35,962 nucleotides of DNA from a virus. A model generated the notes under the pieces. That model searched no databases and was not told where the DNA came from. It was given only the letters and a program-made list of their open reading frames with translations. The stretch spans positions 1-35,962 of IMG/VR virus record IMGVR_UViG_3300031623_000022, one strand, 5' to 3'. Of this stretch, positions 22,842 to 31,652 are shown piece by piece (position 1 is the first letter of the stretch; each line of letters begins with the position of its first letter). The translations under genes and the position numbers were made by a program.

Positions 22842-23327
22842 TTACTTATTCGGATTACCATAAAACATATTGATTTCGGAATCTTCGAGACCAGCAACTC
22901 GCAACTTAACAATATTATTAATTTGAAACTGCTTTGCTTCAAGTGCTTTTAACACTCCAAGAAACAGATTTCGTAATAAACCAAACTCGTTAATAAGTTC
23001 TGTTTGATCAACAATTATTTGTTCACCATCAACATATGCTGATGCATCGCGTGAACTTAATTGCCTATTATACTTTTCTAAATACATTCTAAAAGTTTGT
23101 GCTCGTAGCTTTCTTAAATGTATATTTAAATGTTCTAGAATTGCTTCAATTTCTTGCAATTCAGAAAAACGTAATTGTACAATTGCTGGAATAGCACTTG
23201 CGGCTTTTTCAATACTTCCAGTAAATTTAATTTCATTACGTGCTATAGCTAACTGCCCTTCATAATAATCTATGCAATCAGGAAGGGCAGCTATACTTTC
23301 AACTACCTGTTGATACCAACTGGCCAT
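22842..23327 (-). CDS. uvsY: UvsY-like recombination mediator
   Basis: 161 residues (T4 UvsY 137). Helical, with the segment IEAILEHLNIHLRKLRAQTF and the later SSRDASAYVDGEQIIVDQTE ... LKALEAKQFQINNIVKLRVAGLED; the acidic-middle and final helix pattern correspond to UvsY, which loads UvsX on gp32-covered single strands. Phage neighbours are in agreement: it lies in the gp32-uvsX-small acidic-uvsY order of one transcription unit. Sequence identity to T4 UvsY looks low, so the assignment rests on pattern and position, and on similar marine-phage proteins I recall. Confidence 0.65.
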   Translation of the reverse strand: MASWYQQVVESIAALPDCIDYYEGQLAIARNEIKFTGSIEKAASAIPAIVQLRFSELQEIEAILEHLNIHLRKLRAQTFRMYLEKYNRQLSSRDASAYVDGEQIIVDQTELINEFGLLRNLFLGVLKALEAKQFQINNIVKLRVAGLEDSEINMFYGNPNK

Positions 23328-23557
23328 TAATATTCCTCTTCGTCTTCGTCTTCGTCTTCGGCTTCTTCTAAATGGTCAGTTAATGCCTTGGCAAGATGCG
23401 AATCTAAAGTATCACAATCTCTCATTTCTTCAATGTCGCCATTTGTATCATAAAAATCTATAATACTATATGCGGCATCTGCTCTTTCTTTTTGAGGGAT
23501 ATATGGTCTTAACAGACTCCACATCTCTACTATTACATCAGGATTAATATCCATCAA
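23327..23557 (-). CDS. Small very acidic hypothetical protein
   Basis: 76 residues: a globular front (MMDINPDVIVEMWSLLRPYI) and an extremely acidic tail (EEAEDEDEDEEEY). It shares one base with the UvsY-like start (23327) and lies behind uvsX, so it is part of the recombination operon. The acidic tail could mimic DNA or bind the single-strand-binding apparatus, as gp32's own tail does; this is a guess. Confidence 0.6.
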   Translation of the reverse strand: MMDINPDVIVEMWSLLRPYIPQKERADAAYSIIDFYDTNGDIEEMRDCDTLDSHLAKALTDHLEEAEDEDEDEEEY

Positions 23558-23592
23558 TTATCTCCATGTTCATTACAATAACGGATATTTAC

Positions 23593-24669
23593 CTAATCCT
23601 CTTCAATTTCTTCTAATACTGAGTCTTCTACAACTGTTTCAAGTACTACACCATCACCTTGCTCTTTCAAAATAACAGGCAATGTATCTGCGTTCCATCC
23701 TTTCCTAAAATATATATGTTCTTCACCATCTTTATCAATATATCTTAATCTATTACCTTGTTTAACAAGGACACCAGATTTTTCAAACATATCAACTAAT
23801 CCGCTGTATGGACTCATACCTGTTTCATATGGAATCTCAACTTGCACTGATTCAAATGGTTTTGAAAATCTTGTTTTCATAACTTTCATTGCGGCTCTAA
23901 TTCCTAAAACCTCAGAAACCTTATTACCATCTGCATCCACCTTAAGTTTTAATTTCCGCATAGCAACAACAATTGAACTTGCATACACAAACCCTTGGCC
24001 GCCTGATATCTTATCATCTGGGTTAAACATATCCTGCGAAGCATATGTATGGTTTGTAACTATAAACCCAATTGGATATGGAGCAATATTATTAACTGTA
24101 TTACGAATCAATGCTGTAAGTGCTTTAGGCTTGCGTCCTAAATCACCTTTTAAATCACCAGCCTCAAACTGTTTAATGTCGGTTGGCGATAGCAACATTC
24201 CCAAACTATCAATAATAATTACTACTTTTGGACAATCTGCATAGTCATTGCCCTGGTTTTCTTCTCGATAACCTTTAAGGAATTCTGATAGGGTTTTAGC
24301 AACACTATCAATCATAGATATATTAATTTTTAGAAGTTTGTCTTCACTTGTATCTACACCAAGTGCCTGTAGCCAAGTATTATCAAGTGCATTTTCACTG
24401 TCCATCATAACAACAAAGCAACCAGAATTCTGTGCATTGCGAGCCAAATTACCACTTACAACTAAACTTTTACCTGAACCGGATTCTCCAGCAAACATAG
24501 TTACCTTACCAAGTGGAACACCTTTATAATAGTCTCCACTAATAAGATAATTTAATGCATAACTGCCAGTGTCAATCCAGTCCTTAGGATCATTGAAGCC
24601 TAAACTTAGACCGTCAATGTTTTTTGTTAAACTTTTTCTTAACTTAGAAAAATCATAGGGTTTTACCAT
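23593..24669 (-). CDS. uvsX: UvsX RecA-like recombinase
   Basis: 358 residues (T4 UvsX 391). RecA core with Walker A GESGSGKS (61-68), Walker B VVIIIDSLGML (about 148-158), loop L2-like region and the catalytic VTNHTYAS. It forms filaments on single-stranded DNA and drives strand exchange and recombination-dependent replication. GGAGG lies before the ATG. The gene follows gp32 across a partial terminator at 24689-24710. Confidence 0.93.
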   Translation of the reverse strand: MVKPYDFSKLRKSLTKNIDGLSLGFNDPKDWIDTGSYALNYLISGDYYKGVPLGKVTMFAGESGSGKSLVVSGNLARNAQNSGCFVVMMDSENALDNTWLQALGVDTSEDKLLKINISMIDSVAKTLSEFLKGYREENQGNDYADCPKVVIIIDSLGMLLSPTDIKQFEAGDLKGDLGRKPKALTALIRNTVNNIAPYPIGFIVTNHTYASQDMFNPDDKISGGQGFVYASSIVVAMRKLKLKVDADGNKVSEVLGIRAAMKVMKTRFSKPFESVQVEIPYETGMSPYSGLVDMFEKSGVLVKQGNRLRYIDKDGEEHIYFRKGWNADTLPVILKEQGDGVVLETVVEDSVLEEIEED

Positions 24670-24688
24670 TTATTATCCTCCGTGAAAT

Positions 24689-24710
24689 AAGAGGGGGCGA
24701 ACCCCCTCTT
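24689..24710 (-). terminator. Hairpin between gp32 and uvsX (attenuator)
   Basis: Minus strand AAGAGGGGG-TTCG-CCCCCTCTT, then ATTTC: a perfect 9-bp stem with a TTCG loop but no T-run. It may trim or partly stop the gp32 message, keeping gp32 in excess over uvsX. Confidence 0.7.
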
Positions 24711-24718
24711 GTATGTTT

Positions 24719-25699
24719 TCAAGCCGACTCTGTTTCAGTCTTTTTACGATTACGAATCATAGCAAGAATTTCATCTGCACTTTTGTTATTGCCAGATGTT
24801 TCCTCACTAACTGTTTCTGTTACAGTTTCAGATTCAGTTGTATCGCTTGCTGTAACCGCCACTGTTTCAGTTTGAGCAACTTGTGCAACTTGTACAGTTT
24901 CAGTTTTCGTTGATGCTGAGACACCATATGGACGATAATGATCGCTCCATTTTGCTGGGTCATACAGTTCACCATCTACAGATGCCTGAAACATGTCATA
25001 AATTACTTTCACACCATCAGCTGATGGCCTCTTTGGAAGATAATCATTTAAAGTAAACAAACCATGTGCACTAACAGAAGTTAATTCATCTTCCGATAAA
25101 CTTCGTTCTCGTCGTGCCCAGTTTGATGTTGAATAATCAGCATACTGACCTTTTTGTGTCTTAGTAAGACGGAAATCAGTTCCTGCTGTATAATCAGTTG
25201 GTAAATTTTCCATTTCTGGATCCATTAATGCCGCTTTGATAATCTTATAAATCGAAGGATTTATAACAAAACGCCTAATGGGATTTTCTGGAGTTGCGTC
25301 ACCTTCCAATGGATTATTTACAACAAATCCTTGAAAGATGTATGAACGCTTTTTCCAATACTTACGTCCGATATCCTCAAGTGCTGGATCTTTGAACCAT
25401 GGACGAATTTCTGCGTGTACTGGACAAGTCTCGCCCCACATTTCTATACACGGTACGTTTACCGTAATAGGTTTTGCTTCGTCCTGTCCTTTCACACCTG
25501 GAAAAGGCATACGAATCATTTGGCGCTCTTGCCAAAAGAATGTATTGCTTTCGTCCCCATCGGGAAGAAATCGTAATGTTGCTGTAGTATCGCTAGGGAT
25601 ATTCCAAAACGCATAAATTGCGTTATCTGTTTCGCGAGTACCAGTCTGACGCTGGTCCTGTGCCGCGAGTTTTGCTCTTAACTCTGCCAATGTAGCCAT
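24719..25699 (-). CDS. gp32: gp32 single-stranded DNA-binding protein
   Basis: 326 residues (T4 gp32 301). N-terminal basic cooperativity region (MATLAELRAKLAAQDQR), then an OB-type core with a zinc knuckle at C84, C92 and H95 (PCIEMWGETCPVH) and aromatic DNA-contact residues (YAFWNIP, YWKKRSYIFQGF). The C-terminal 70 residues are Thr/Glu/Val-rich and acidic, the partner-recruiting tail. It coats single strands during replication and recombination. A roughly 60-nt AT-rich leader with an inverted repeat (TTAATTAAGTTATACTTAAT) may be the autoregulatory binding site, as known for T4 gp32. AAAGGAG precedes the ATG. Confidence 0.92.
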   Translation of the reverse strand: MATLAELRAKLAAQDQRQTGTRETDNAIYAFWNIPSDTTATLRFLPDGDESNTFFWQERQMIRMPFPGVKGQDEAKPITVNVPCIEMWGETCPVHAEIRPWFKDPALEDIGRKYWKKRSYIFQGFVVNNPLEGDATPENPIRRFVINPSIYKIIKAALMDPEMENLPTDYTAGTDFRLTKTQKGQYADYSTSNWARRERSLSEDELTSVSAHGLFTLNDYLPKRPSADGVKVIYDMFQASVDGELYDPAKWSDHYRPYGVSASTKTETVQVAQVAQTETVAVTASDTTESETVTETVSEETSGNNKSADEILAMIRNRKKTETESA

Positions 25700-25734
25700 A
25701 TATTTTCTCCTTTATTAGCCTAAATATTAGTTTT

Positions 25735-25760
25735 AAAATTAAGTATAACTTAATTAAATA
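25735..25760 (-). promoter_or_regulatory. AT-rich inverted repeat in gp32 leader (autoregulation candidate)
   Basis: TTAATTAAGT-TATACTTAATT within the gp32 5' leader can form a weak stem in an otherwise unstructured A/T-rich stretch. T4 gp32 represses its own translation by binding such a leader; the same is inferred here. Confidence 0.35.
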
Positions 25761-25761
25761 C

Positions 25762-25790
25762 ATTATAGTATCTAATTGAACAAATGTCAA
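25762..25790 (-). promoter_or_regulatory. Strong early sigma-70 promoter of gp32 operon
   Basis: TTGACA (25785-25790), 17-bp spacer, TATAAT (25762-25767), all perfect. A late octamer GATAAATA on the same strand lies further up at 25829-25836, so gp32 may be made both early and late. Confidence 0.85.
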
Positions 25791-25811
25791 GTAAAAAATA
25801 ACAAAATTAAC

Positions 25812-25819
25812 AATAAATA
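25812..25819 (+). promoter_or_regulatory. Probable late promoter of the radical SAM cassette
   Basis: AATAAATA on the plus strand, 31 nt before the radical SAM ATG, in a divergent region shared with gp32. A minus-strand GATAAATA lies at 25829-25836. Confidence 0.45.
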
Positions 25820-25840
25820 TTATATAGGTATTTATCTTAC

Positions 25841-25858
25841 ATGTCAACATATGAATAA
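25841..25858 (+). CDS. Five-codon leader ORF overlapping the radical SAM start
   Basis: ATG TCA ACA TAT GAA TAA (25841-25858) overlaps the radical SAM ATG (25851) in another frame. The main gene has no Shine-Dalgarno, and a similar leader frame precedes the SET gene, so coupled reinitiation is possible. It could be chance. Confidence 0.25.
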   Translation: MSTYE

Positions 25859-27074
25859 GAAACATTTCTGCTACATACCATTTGATGGTATTACAATCGA
25901 TCCGCGAGGTCTTGCTCAATTATGTCCTGTCTGGTCAGATGAGGCAGACCACAGTCTACATGACTTTACAAAATCAAGTACTACAATAGAAAACATATTC
26001 TATGGTGATCGTATAAAAGAGATTAGAGAAAAAATGCTTAACGATGAATATATTGACGCATGTAATTATTGTTATAGCAAAGAAAAACACAATCTAGAAA
26101 GTAAACGACTAAAATATGCTAATGGGAGGATACGCCTACCAACCGATATTGAACCAAAAATTAAATATCTCGATATTAGTTTTAGTAATCAATGTAACCT
26201 TGCTTGTGCTATGTGCAACAGCATTCACAGTTCTCATTGGCATCAACAAGAAAAGTCTATGCCGCCAAAAGCAGTTAATGCACTAAAAACACATTACAAC
26301 TATAACCAATTTAAACCAGTTGTATTACAAAAGGAAGTACTTGAGTCAATATTAGATAACATTAACGATTTGGAATTACTAATTATAAAAGGTGGCGAGC
26401 CTTTGTACGATAAAAATTGTTTAACTTTCTTAGACAAAATCAGCAAAGTAAAACCAACTCTCAAAATAAGAATGGTTAGCAACATAACATCCATACCTAA
26501 AAAAACTTTAGAAATTTTTGATAAACTAAAAGATATAGAAATTTTTGCCAGCATCGACGGCATACATAGAACATACGAATGGATACGTGGTACAAACTTT
26601 AATAACATTGACAAAAACTTTCAAGTATTACTAAATCATCCAAACATAACACTACTTGGTATTAACTTTGTATTAAGCATATACAATGTTGGTAACATGA
26701 TTAATACTTTTAACTATTTTTCAAAGTATCAAAATAAAATTTTTGATAGCAATAGCATAAATGTATATCCAGCAGTACAACCATACTTGTCTGCTAACTT
26801 ACTATTAGAAGAACACAAAGAAGTAACATTTAAAAACATAATAAAAGAAGTACAAGAAAATGTTTTTAAAATTAGTCCAATAGAAATACAAAGTATTGAG
26901 AATATAATTTTTAATGTTAAAGATCCGTTTCCTGTAATGAGCAGAAAAGAAAATACATATAATGAACATCAAGCATTTGTTGAATTTACTAATTGGATGG
27001 ACACTGTTCGTAAATTTAATATACAAGACGAACACCAGTACATAAGAGAAATAATGAATTATGCCAATACCTGA
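25851..27074 (+). CDS. Radical SAM enzyme with extra Cys cluster (twitch/SPASM-like)
   Basis: I choose ATG 25851 (MNKKHFCYIPFDGITIDPRG), giving 407 residues; the frame is open to 25776 but that part covers the divergent promoters. The radical SAM [4Fe-4S] motif C-x3-C-x2-C is C115, C119 and C122 (CNLACAMC), with the SAM-binding GGEP at 181-184. Before it, C7, C25, C71 and C74 (DACNYCYSKE) are placed as in proteins with an auxiliary cluster, here N-terminal. Such enzymes modify peptides, nucleotides or sugars by radical chemistry; the substrate is not evident. It overlaps the PLP gene by 14 nt, so the two are made together. It lies opposite to all nearby genes, which suggests a gained cassette. 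Confidence 0.85.
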   Translation: MNKKHFCYIPFDGITIDPRGLAQLCPVWSDEADHSLHDFTKSSTTIENIFYGDRIKEIREKMLNDEYIDACNYCYSKEKHNLESKRLKYANGRIRLPTDIEPKIKYLDISFSNQCNLACAMCNSIHSSHWHQQEKSMPPKAVNALKTHYNYNQFKPVVLQKEVLESILDNINDLELLIIKGGEPLYDKNCLTFLDKISKVKPTLKIRMVSNITSIPKKTLEIFDKLKDIEIFASIDGIHRTYEWIRGTNFNNIDKNFQVLLNHPNITLLGINFVLSIYNVGNMINTFNYFSKYQNKIFDSNSINVYPAVQPYLSANLLLEEHKEVTFKNIIKEVQENVFKISPIEIQSIENIIFNVKDPFPVMSRKENTYNEHQAFVEFTNWMDTVRKFNIQDEHQYIREIMNYANT

Positions 27075-28020
27075 TATTACAATATTAAATAGCCTAATAG
27101 ACAGAGAACCCGGTTCTCGTAAACGACCTATGTTTGATTCAGAAGTACATAAGTTTCATAATACTTTACATAATACTATGAGATTTGACAATTTTAAAAA
27201 CATTACAACAGGCGATACTGAAGATTACAATACAATAACAGAACTATTCAAAGAAAAAACACATAAATGGATATGTGATCACAAACTAATATCATTTACA
27301 GGGTTAGATGCCTTTCCAGATAGAGATATATGCTTAGGAGTAACACATCAAATAGATGAACTCCACATGATGCACAATAAAAAAATAGTAATATTTGATG
27401 GTGACTATGCTTACCATCGTAGATTGTTCCCTAGTATTAATAAAAGAACAGTTGATACACTTGCAACTGGTGATGTATTAGTTATAGCAACACCTTTTAC
27501 ATTCTATAATAACGATGTTCATCCTGAAATGACAAAGATTTTAGAAAAATGCTTACAACTAAAAATTCCCGTACACATTGATGCGGCATGGTATTCTTGT
27601 TGTAAGGATATTAACTTTAATGTAGATCATCCTGCTATTAAAACAGTAACATTTTCGTTAAGTAAAGCATTTGGGATGAATTTACATCGTATAGGATTGC
27701 GTTATTCTCGAAAACGAGAAAATGGACCTATACTTTTAATGAATGATTTTAAATATGTTAATATTGCAGATGTATGGGTAGGTTTAGAATTTATGCAACA
27801 CTTTGGTACTGACTTTTGGTGGCGCAAATACGAAAAACATTATAATACAATAATACAACATTGTGATTTAGCATATAGCAAAGCAATACACACAGCACAA
27901 TCGCTTGATAAAGATGGCAATATTATTAGGCCTGTACCTATGCGACATGCGTTATTATATATGGAATACGGTGTTATTCCGAATCAAGATCCGACTCAAC
28001 CACTTCCATATCAGCTTTAA
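27061..28020 (+). CDS. PLP-dependent aminotransferase-fold protein
   Basis: 319 residues. Fold-type I PLP features: the pyridine-nitrogen Asp in PVHIDAAWYS (D174) and the Schiff-base lysine in TFSLSKAFG (K202), followed by a backing Arg-rich strand (HRIGLRYSRKRE). It is somewhat short for the family (about 380-420), missing part of the C-terminal small domain. The reaction may be transamination, decarboxylation or aldol-type; substrate unknown. Start overlaps the radical SAM stop by 14 nt (ATGCCAATACCTGA). The final 47 nt overlap the oppositely oriented tagged gene at 27974-28330. Confidence 0.8.
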   Translation: MPIPDITILNSLIDREPGSRKRPMFDSEVHKFHNTLHNTMRFDNFKNITTGDTEDYNTITELFKEKTHKWICDHKLISFTGLDAFPDRDICLGVTHQIDELHMMHNKKIVIFDGDYAYHRRLFPSINKRTVDTLATGDVLVIATPFTFYNNDVHPEMTKILEKCLQLKIPVHIDAAWYSCCKDINFNVDHPAIKTVTFSLSKAFGMNLHRIGLRYSRKRENGPILLMNDFKYVNIADVWVGLEFMQHFGTDFWWRKYEKHYNTIIQHCDLAYSKAIHTAQSLDKDGNIIRPVPMRHALLYMEYGVIPNQDPTQPLPYQL

Positions 28021-28330
28021 CCTTTGGAAACGGTGCATGATCGGGCATATCGTCGTTAACATCAAACATTAATTCTTTTATACGAGAGAATGTTTCATCT
28101 TTGGGCGTAATCTTACCATGTAAAATTGAGTCATTGTGCCAGTCAGCAAGTATATCATGTGTATCTGCTTCAACTACTTGCCATTCTTTAATAGAATTGG
28201 CCATAATTGCATCAATTATATCTTTTTTAGTATCAGCAGACCATTGATGCCCAGGTCTAGTATGATCTAAAATAATATATTGACCAAACTCAACATCAAT
28301 TGCTTCGTTTATTAAATCAAAAATTCTCAT
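27974..28330 (-). CDS. Hypothetical protein with capsid-tag-like N-terminus
   Basis: 118 residues starting MRIFDLINEAIDVEFGQ; I-N-E followed by Ala (7-10) is the clearest match in the window to the T4 internal-protein tag and cut (MKTYQEFIAE, cut after E). The rest is acidic with a Trp/His-containing centre (HTRPGHQWSADTKKDIID). A perfect late octamer TATAAATA lies 5 nt before the ATG. Its 3' end runs 47 nt into the PLP gene on the other strand. Confidence 0.7.
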   Translation of the reverse strand: MRIFDLINEAIDVEFGQYIILDHTRPGHQWSADTKKDIIDAIMANSIKEWQVVEADTHDILADWHNDSILHGKITPKDETFSRIKELMFDVNDDMPDHAPFPKVKADMEVVESDLDSE

Positions 28331-28335
28331 AATAA

Positions 28336-28343
28336 TATTTATA
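28336..28343 (-). promoter_or_regulatory. Late promoter TATAAATA (perfect), leaderless type
   Basis: TATAAATA, TTATT, ATG: 5 nt to the start at 28328-28330. Exact T4 late consensus; it overlaps the stop region of the PcfJ-domain gene. Confidence 0.8.
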
Positions 28344-29595
28344 TTCCTGCTAAATGTTTAATACGATTTAAATCAGCAGACTCGGTATGTTCGCGATCAT
28401 CATCATAATCTGGGTGGAATGGCATATCCTTTGTGTTACCAGCAGGACCAAATGTTTCAGGATGTTGTGTAAAAAAGTCATTTAATTTTTCAATATATGG
28501 TCCGTATTTTTCAACAGGTGGTTTGTTTTGTTTGCCTAATGCTGAATCTGGCTCTATATTACTCATATCTACATTTGGATCGTATTCTGCAGATATATGA
28601 GACTCTCCATGTTTATCGCGCAAACTATAAACTAAATGACCATCGGTTAATTCTTCATCATCATCGTCATCAGCATCTCTAATTTGATCTACCATCCACT
28701 CGAATGCGTGTTCTTCCTCATAACCCAATATATCTTCCAGAGCGTACGACAATTGAGGATCGACCTCACCATCATTTATTTTATTGGCAATAAAATCTTG
28801 AACATCTGTGTCATTCTCTTCTAGCCATTCTAAAAGCCACTCATAAGCCGAGTCGTCAGTCTGATCTTCAAAGTCGACATAAGCATTAAATGTATCTCTT
28901 AATCCTAGAGTTAAATCTCCCTGTTCGCCAACTGGACAATAACCACTAATGCAATTCTGCATCATGTCGCCTTCGCGTTTCATTTCTTCTTGTGAGTCTA
29001 ACCTTACCCATTTAGAACCATTTTTAAACTTCATTATAACTGGTGCTTCGGCTTCGACACGCCGTCTTTCTGCTGAATCGTGTTTCCATTTTTGAGCACC
29101 TAATTGAGTCATAACTTTCATTGCGTCTTCTAGGCCTGGCAAATCAAATTTACCTTGTTCGTATTTCTTTTTAATAGGAAGGAGTTTATTTGCAATATGT
29201 GGATCTAATGTTTTTGCATCTTTAACTAAATTATGAAATTTATAAAACAATGGATTACTAGTAGGTTCACCGTCATCAGGTATAAAAAGATCAAGCATAT
29301 TGTTATAGAAAGAATCTAATACGTCTTTATTTACTGTATATACATCTGAGGCATTTTTAATAAAATCTGGATCTGTTTCTTTAGGTTTATACGGTTTTAG
29401 TGGCGTGGATACCTCGGGGTACATAATTGGCTTATTATTAATGATATCTTTTCTTAATCTTTTTAGAAAAGCAGTGTGATTAATACCAGGGTTAGAATCT
29501 TCTAAATCCTCACCCATTTCATGAATCCATTTGTCAAGGAGGTCTAAACCTTTTGGCTCAACGTTAGCCTCTAATATTATATCTTCGACTAACAT
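28339..29595 (-). CDS. PcfJ-domain protein with both shared tags
   Basis: 418 residues. N-terminal tag MLVEDIILEA (I-L-E then A) and C-terminal ADLNRIKHLAGI. A PcfJ-like core occupies about 186-335: WVRLDSQEEMKREGDMMQNC, then SGYC and HLVYSLRDKHGESHISAEYD. PcfJ is a conjugation-plasmid/phage domain of unknown activity. An acidic Asp run lies near 307-315. AAGGAA lies upstream, and the gene follows the 679-residue gene by 11 nt. It is probably a virion or head-assembly protein. Confidence 0.65.
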   Translation of the reverse strand: MLVEDIILEANVEPKGLDLLDKWIHEMGEDLEDSNPGINHTAFLKRLRKDIINNKPIMYPEVSTPLKPYKPKETDPDFIKNASDVYTVNKDVLDSFYNNMLDLFIPDDGEPTSNPLFYKFHNLVKDAKTLDPHIANKLLPIKKKYEQGKFDLPGLEDAMKVMTQLGAQKWKHDSAERRRVEAEAPVIMKFKNGSKWVRLDSQEEMKREGDMMQNCISGYCPVGEQGDLTLGLRDTFNAYVDFEDQTDDSAYEWLLEWLEENDTDVQDFIANKINDGEVDPQLSYALEDILGYEEEHAFEWMVDQIRDADDDDDEELTDGHLVYSLRDKHGESHISAEYDPNVDMSNIEPDSALGKQNKPPVEKYGPYIEKLNDFFTQHPETFGPAGNTKDMPFHPDYDDDREHTESADLNRIKHLAGI

Positions 29596-29606
29596 AGTTT
29601 AATTCC

Positions 29607-31646
29607 TTATACACCTGCTAAATGCTTAACACGATCAAGTTCTATACTTTCTTCTACTTCATCGTCTTCTTCAGCATCAGCATCTTCTGTAGTTTCTTCC
29701 TTGTCGCCATTTTTAGCATCAAGCATTTTTTGGAAAGCTGCTTTTTGTGCTTCGCTTTGTGCTTCGTCTATTTGCTCTGCTTCGTCGTCGGCTTCGTCAT
29801 CTTCAATTACTGGCTCTATGCCTGCTAAATGCGTAACACGATCAAGCTCATCATTTGCAGGTGCTTCAGCTAGGATCCAACCATTTGCAAGATATTCATC
29901 TACTTGTGCTGTATCAATAACTAATACACCCTCATCCTTTTTATAAACTTTAGCATCGCTGCCGTCGCCTTTATACTGGCGTGGTTCGCCTTCGTTAATA
30001 ACATCTTCGCCACTTAATGCGGAATAAAGATCTTCTGCTTTAACATCGTATTCAAGTCCAACTTCTTCACACATGCCCTTAATCTTACGGATTAACGGTG
30101 ATCCATCACCCATACGAGGTAATGTACCCATGCGTTCTTTAGCAGTTGCTAATGCACGGTTAAAATCTACGAACGTATCTTCTGAAACTACTACTTCTTC
30201 AAATAGTGTTTTATCATCAGCAACAGACTCTACCCAGTCATTAAATATCTTGCTTTCCACCTCAGGTGGATCAAATTCATCTGGCATGTCTTCTGTATCC
30301 TGTTGTGTAAATTCATCAGCTGAATCATCAGCATCTGCTGAATCAGCCTTACCAAAAATACCTTGCTCATTTGCTTGGGTCATAATATTTTGTACAATGA
30401 TGCCAGCATCTGATTCGGAGTTAATACCCTTTTCTTCAAGTTTTGAAAGTGCTTCCATTGCATCATCATTATTTGAAATGTTACTTAAAAACGAAGATAG
30501 CAAATCATCTTCTATTAAGCTTGCAAGTTCTCTAACTTTATATCCATATTCATACTTTGGCTCTGAAAAATTAAGTATGTTAGCACTTGCATATTCGTCT
30601 TGTGCCCCTGAAGGCTCATGGAATGATACATTCTCTGACTTTTGTATAAGCGATGGTATATCTTTTAACTTTTCACCGGATGATCTTTTTGCATCCTTTG
30701 ACAATCTATATTCAAGAATTTGAGAAATTAATGGCAATGTTTCTTCTAGTGATTCATCAAATGTTTTGGCAGTAAACATATTACGAAGTTCTGTAACTTT
30801 ATCATCAGTTGCTTCATATGCATCTTCTTGAATAGCACTTACTTGTTCTGTGTATCCTCTAACACTTGTTAGACGACTTAAATTCTTTCTAATATCTTGA
30901 TAGCGATCTTTGATTGCTTCAATAATATTTGATGTTTCTTCGTTGACAACATTATTAGATTTTGCATATCGCATAAAGCGTTGCAATTTTTTATAATCTT
31001 CAGACAACTTTGCAACATGACTACCAACTGAATCATATGGAGTACCTCCCATACTTACGTGGCGTGCCATTGCTCTAGCGCCTGCTAAATGTATATGTGG
31101 ATATTGAAATCTTTCTCCGGCTCCATTTTCTATAAATAAAGCCTTAATATTCCTACTCCGGGATCCACGTACCGTTTCGTCTACTGGTTTTAAATGTCTC
31201 ACAATTAACTTTACATTGTCATCTACCAATTGGTAACTTGACTTTGTACTGCCAGCCATTGAAGACATACCTTCTGCCATTTGTTTCATTGCTAATTCCT
31301 CATCGTTTATTGATTTGATTGCCTGGTGCACATAGTCTTTTGGTTTTAAAGAATGTCCAAATGATTTAAAATCAAAATTTAATCTATACTTGCGTGATAA
31401 ATTTTTTAAAGTTGAATGTAAATTTTCTATTTCTGCTAGCTCAACAGTATCTGGTTTATGTAATTTAAGGATTGCATCCTCTTCACTTATAGTAACCATT
31501 ATATTCGATGGCTTTAGAAAAAATCTACGTGCTTCCCTGTCATCTAATGTTTGATCACCTTGCTCAGTGAACATCTCTAATCGATAACCGGAACCTTTTA
31601 TAACTTTACGGACCTCAGAGGCCACATTCTCTATGCTTATACCCAT
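29607..31646 (-). CDS. Large acidic head/virion protein with two LAG motifs
   Basis: 679 residues. The N-terminal 150 residues are mixed; the middle is helical (LSEDYKKLQRFMRYAKSNNV); the C-terminal 250 residues are very acidic and low complexity. The shared motif occurs twice, ELDRVTHLAGIEP (about 608-620) and the C-terminal ELDRVKHLAGV. Late octamer 6 nt before the ATG. Size, acidity and late expression next to terminase suggest a scaffold, portal-associated or internal head protein; no family recognised. Confidence 0.6.
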   Translation of the reverse strand: MGISIENVASEVRKVIKGSGYRLEMFTEQGDQTLDDREARRFFLKPSNIMVTISEEDAILKLHKPDTVELAEIENLHSTLKNLSRKYRLNFDFKSFGHSLKPKDYVHQAIKSINDEELAMKQMAEGMSSMAGSTKSSYQLVDDNVKLIVRHLKPVDETVRGSRSRNIKALFIENGAGERFQYPHIHLAGARAMARHVSMGGTPYDSVGSHVAKLSEDYKKLQRFMRYAKSNNVVNEETSNIIEAIKDRYQDIRKNLSRLTSVRGYTEQVSAIQEDAYEATDDKVTELRNMFTAKTFDESLEETLPLISQILEYRLSKDAKRSSGEKLKDIPSLIQKSENVSFHEPSGAQDEYASANILNFSEPKYEYGYKVRELASLIEDDLLSSFLSNISNNDDAMEALSKLEEKGINSESDAGIIVQNIMTQANEQGIFGKADSADADDSADEFTQQDTEDMPDEFDPPEVESKIFNDWVESVADDKTLFEEVVVSEDTFVDFNRALATAKERMGTLPRMGDGSPLIRKIKGMCEEVGLEYDVKAEDLYSALSGEDVINEGEPRQYKGDGSDAKVYKKDEGVLVIDTAQVDEYLANGWILAEAPANDELDRVTHLAGIEPVIEDDEADDEAEQIDEAQSEAQKAAFQKMLDAKNGDKEETTEDADAEEDDEVEESIELDRVKHLAGV

Positions 31647-31652
31647 AATACA

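Noticed and set aside
25623-25919. A 98-codon minus-strand open frame across the gp32 promoter region
   Set aside because: Covers the gp32 promoter and leader and the start of two genes; its hydrophobic, Ile/Tyr-rich translation is what AT-rich non-coding DNA gives.
28345-29850. Near-identical 25-base repeats as a mobile-element or attachment-site signature
   Set aside because: The repeats are in frame and encode the shared LAG motif in each protein; protein-level selection or duplication explains them better.
30073-30723. A 216-codon plus-strand open frame
   Set aside because: It is the complement of the Glu/Asp/Ser-rich acidic gene 29607-31646, giving a Ser-rich translation with no features; acidic genes often create such shadows.
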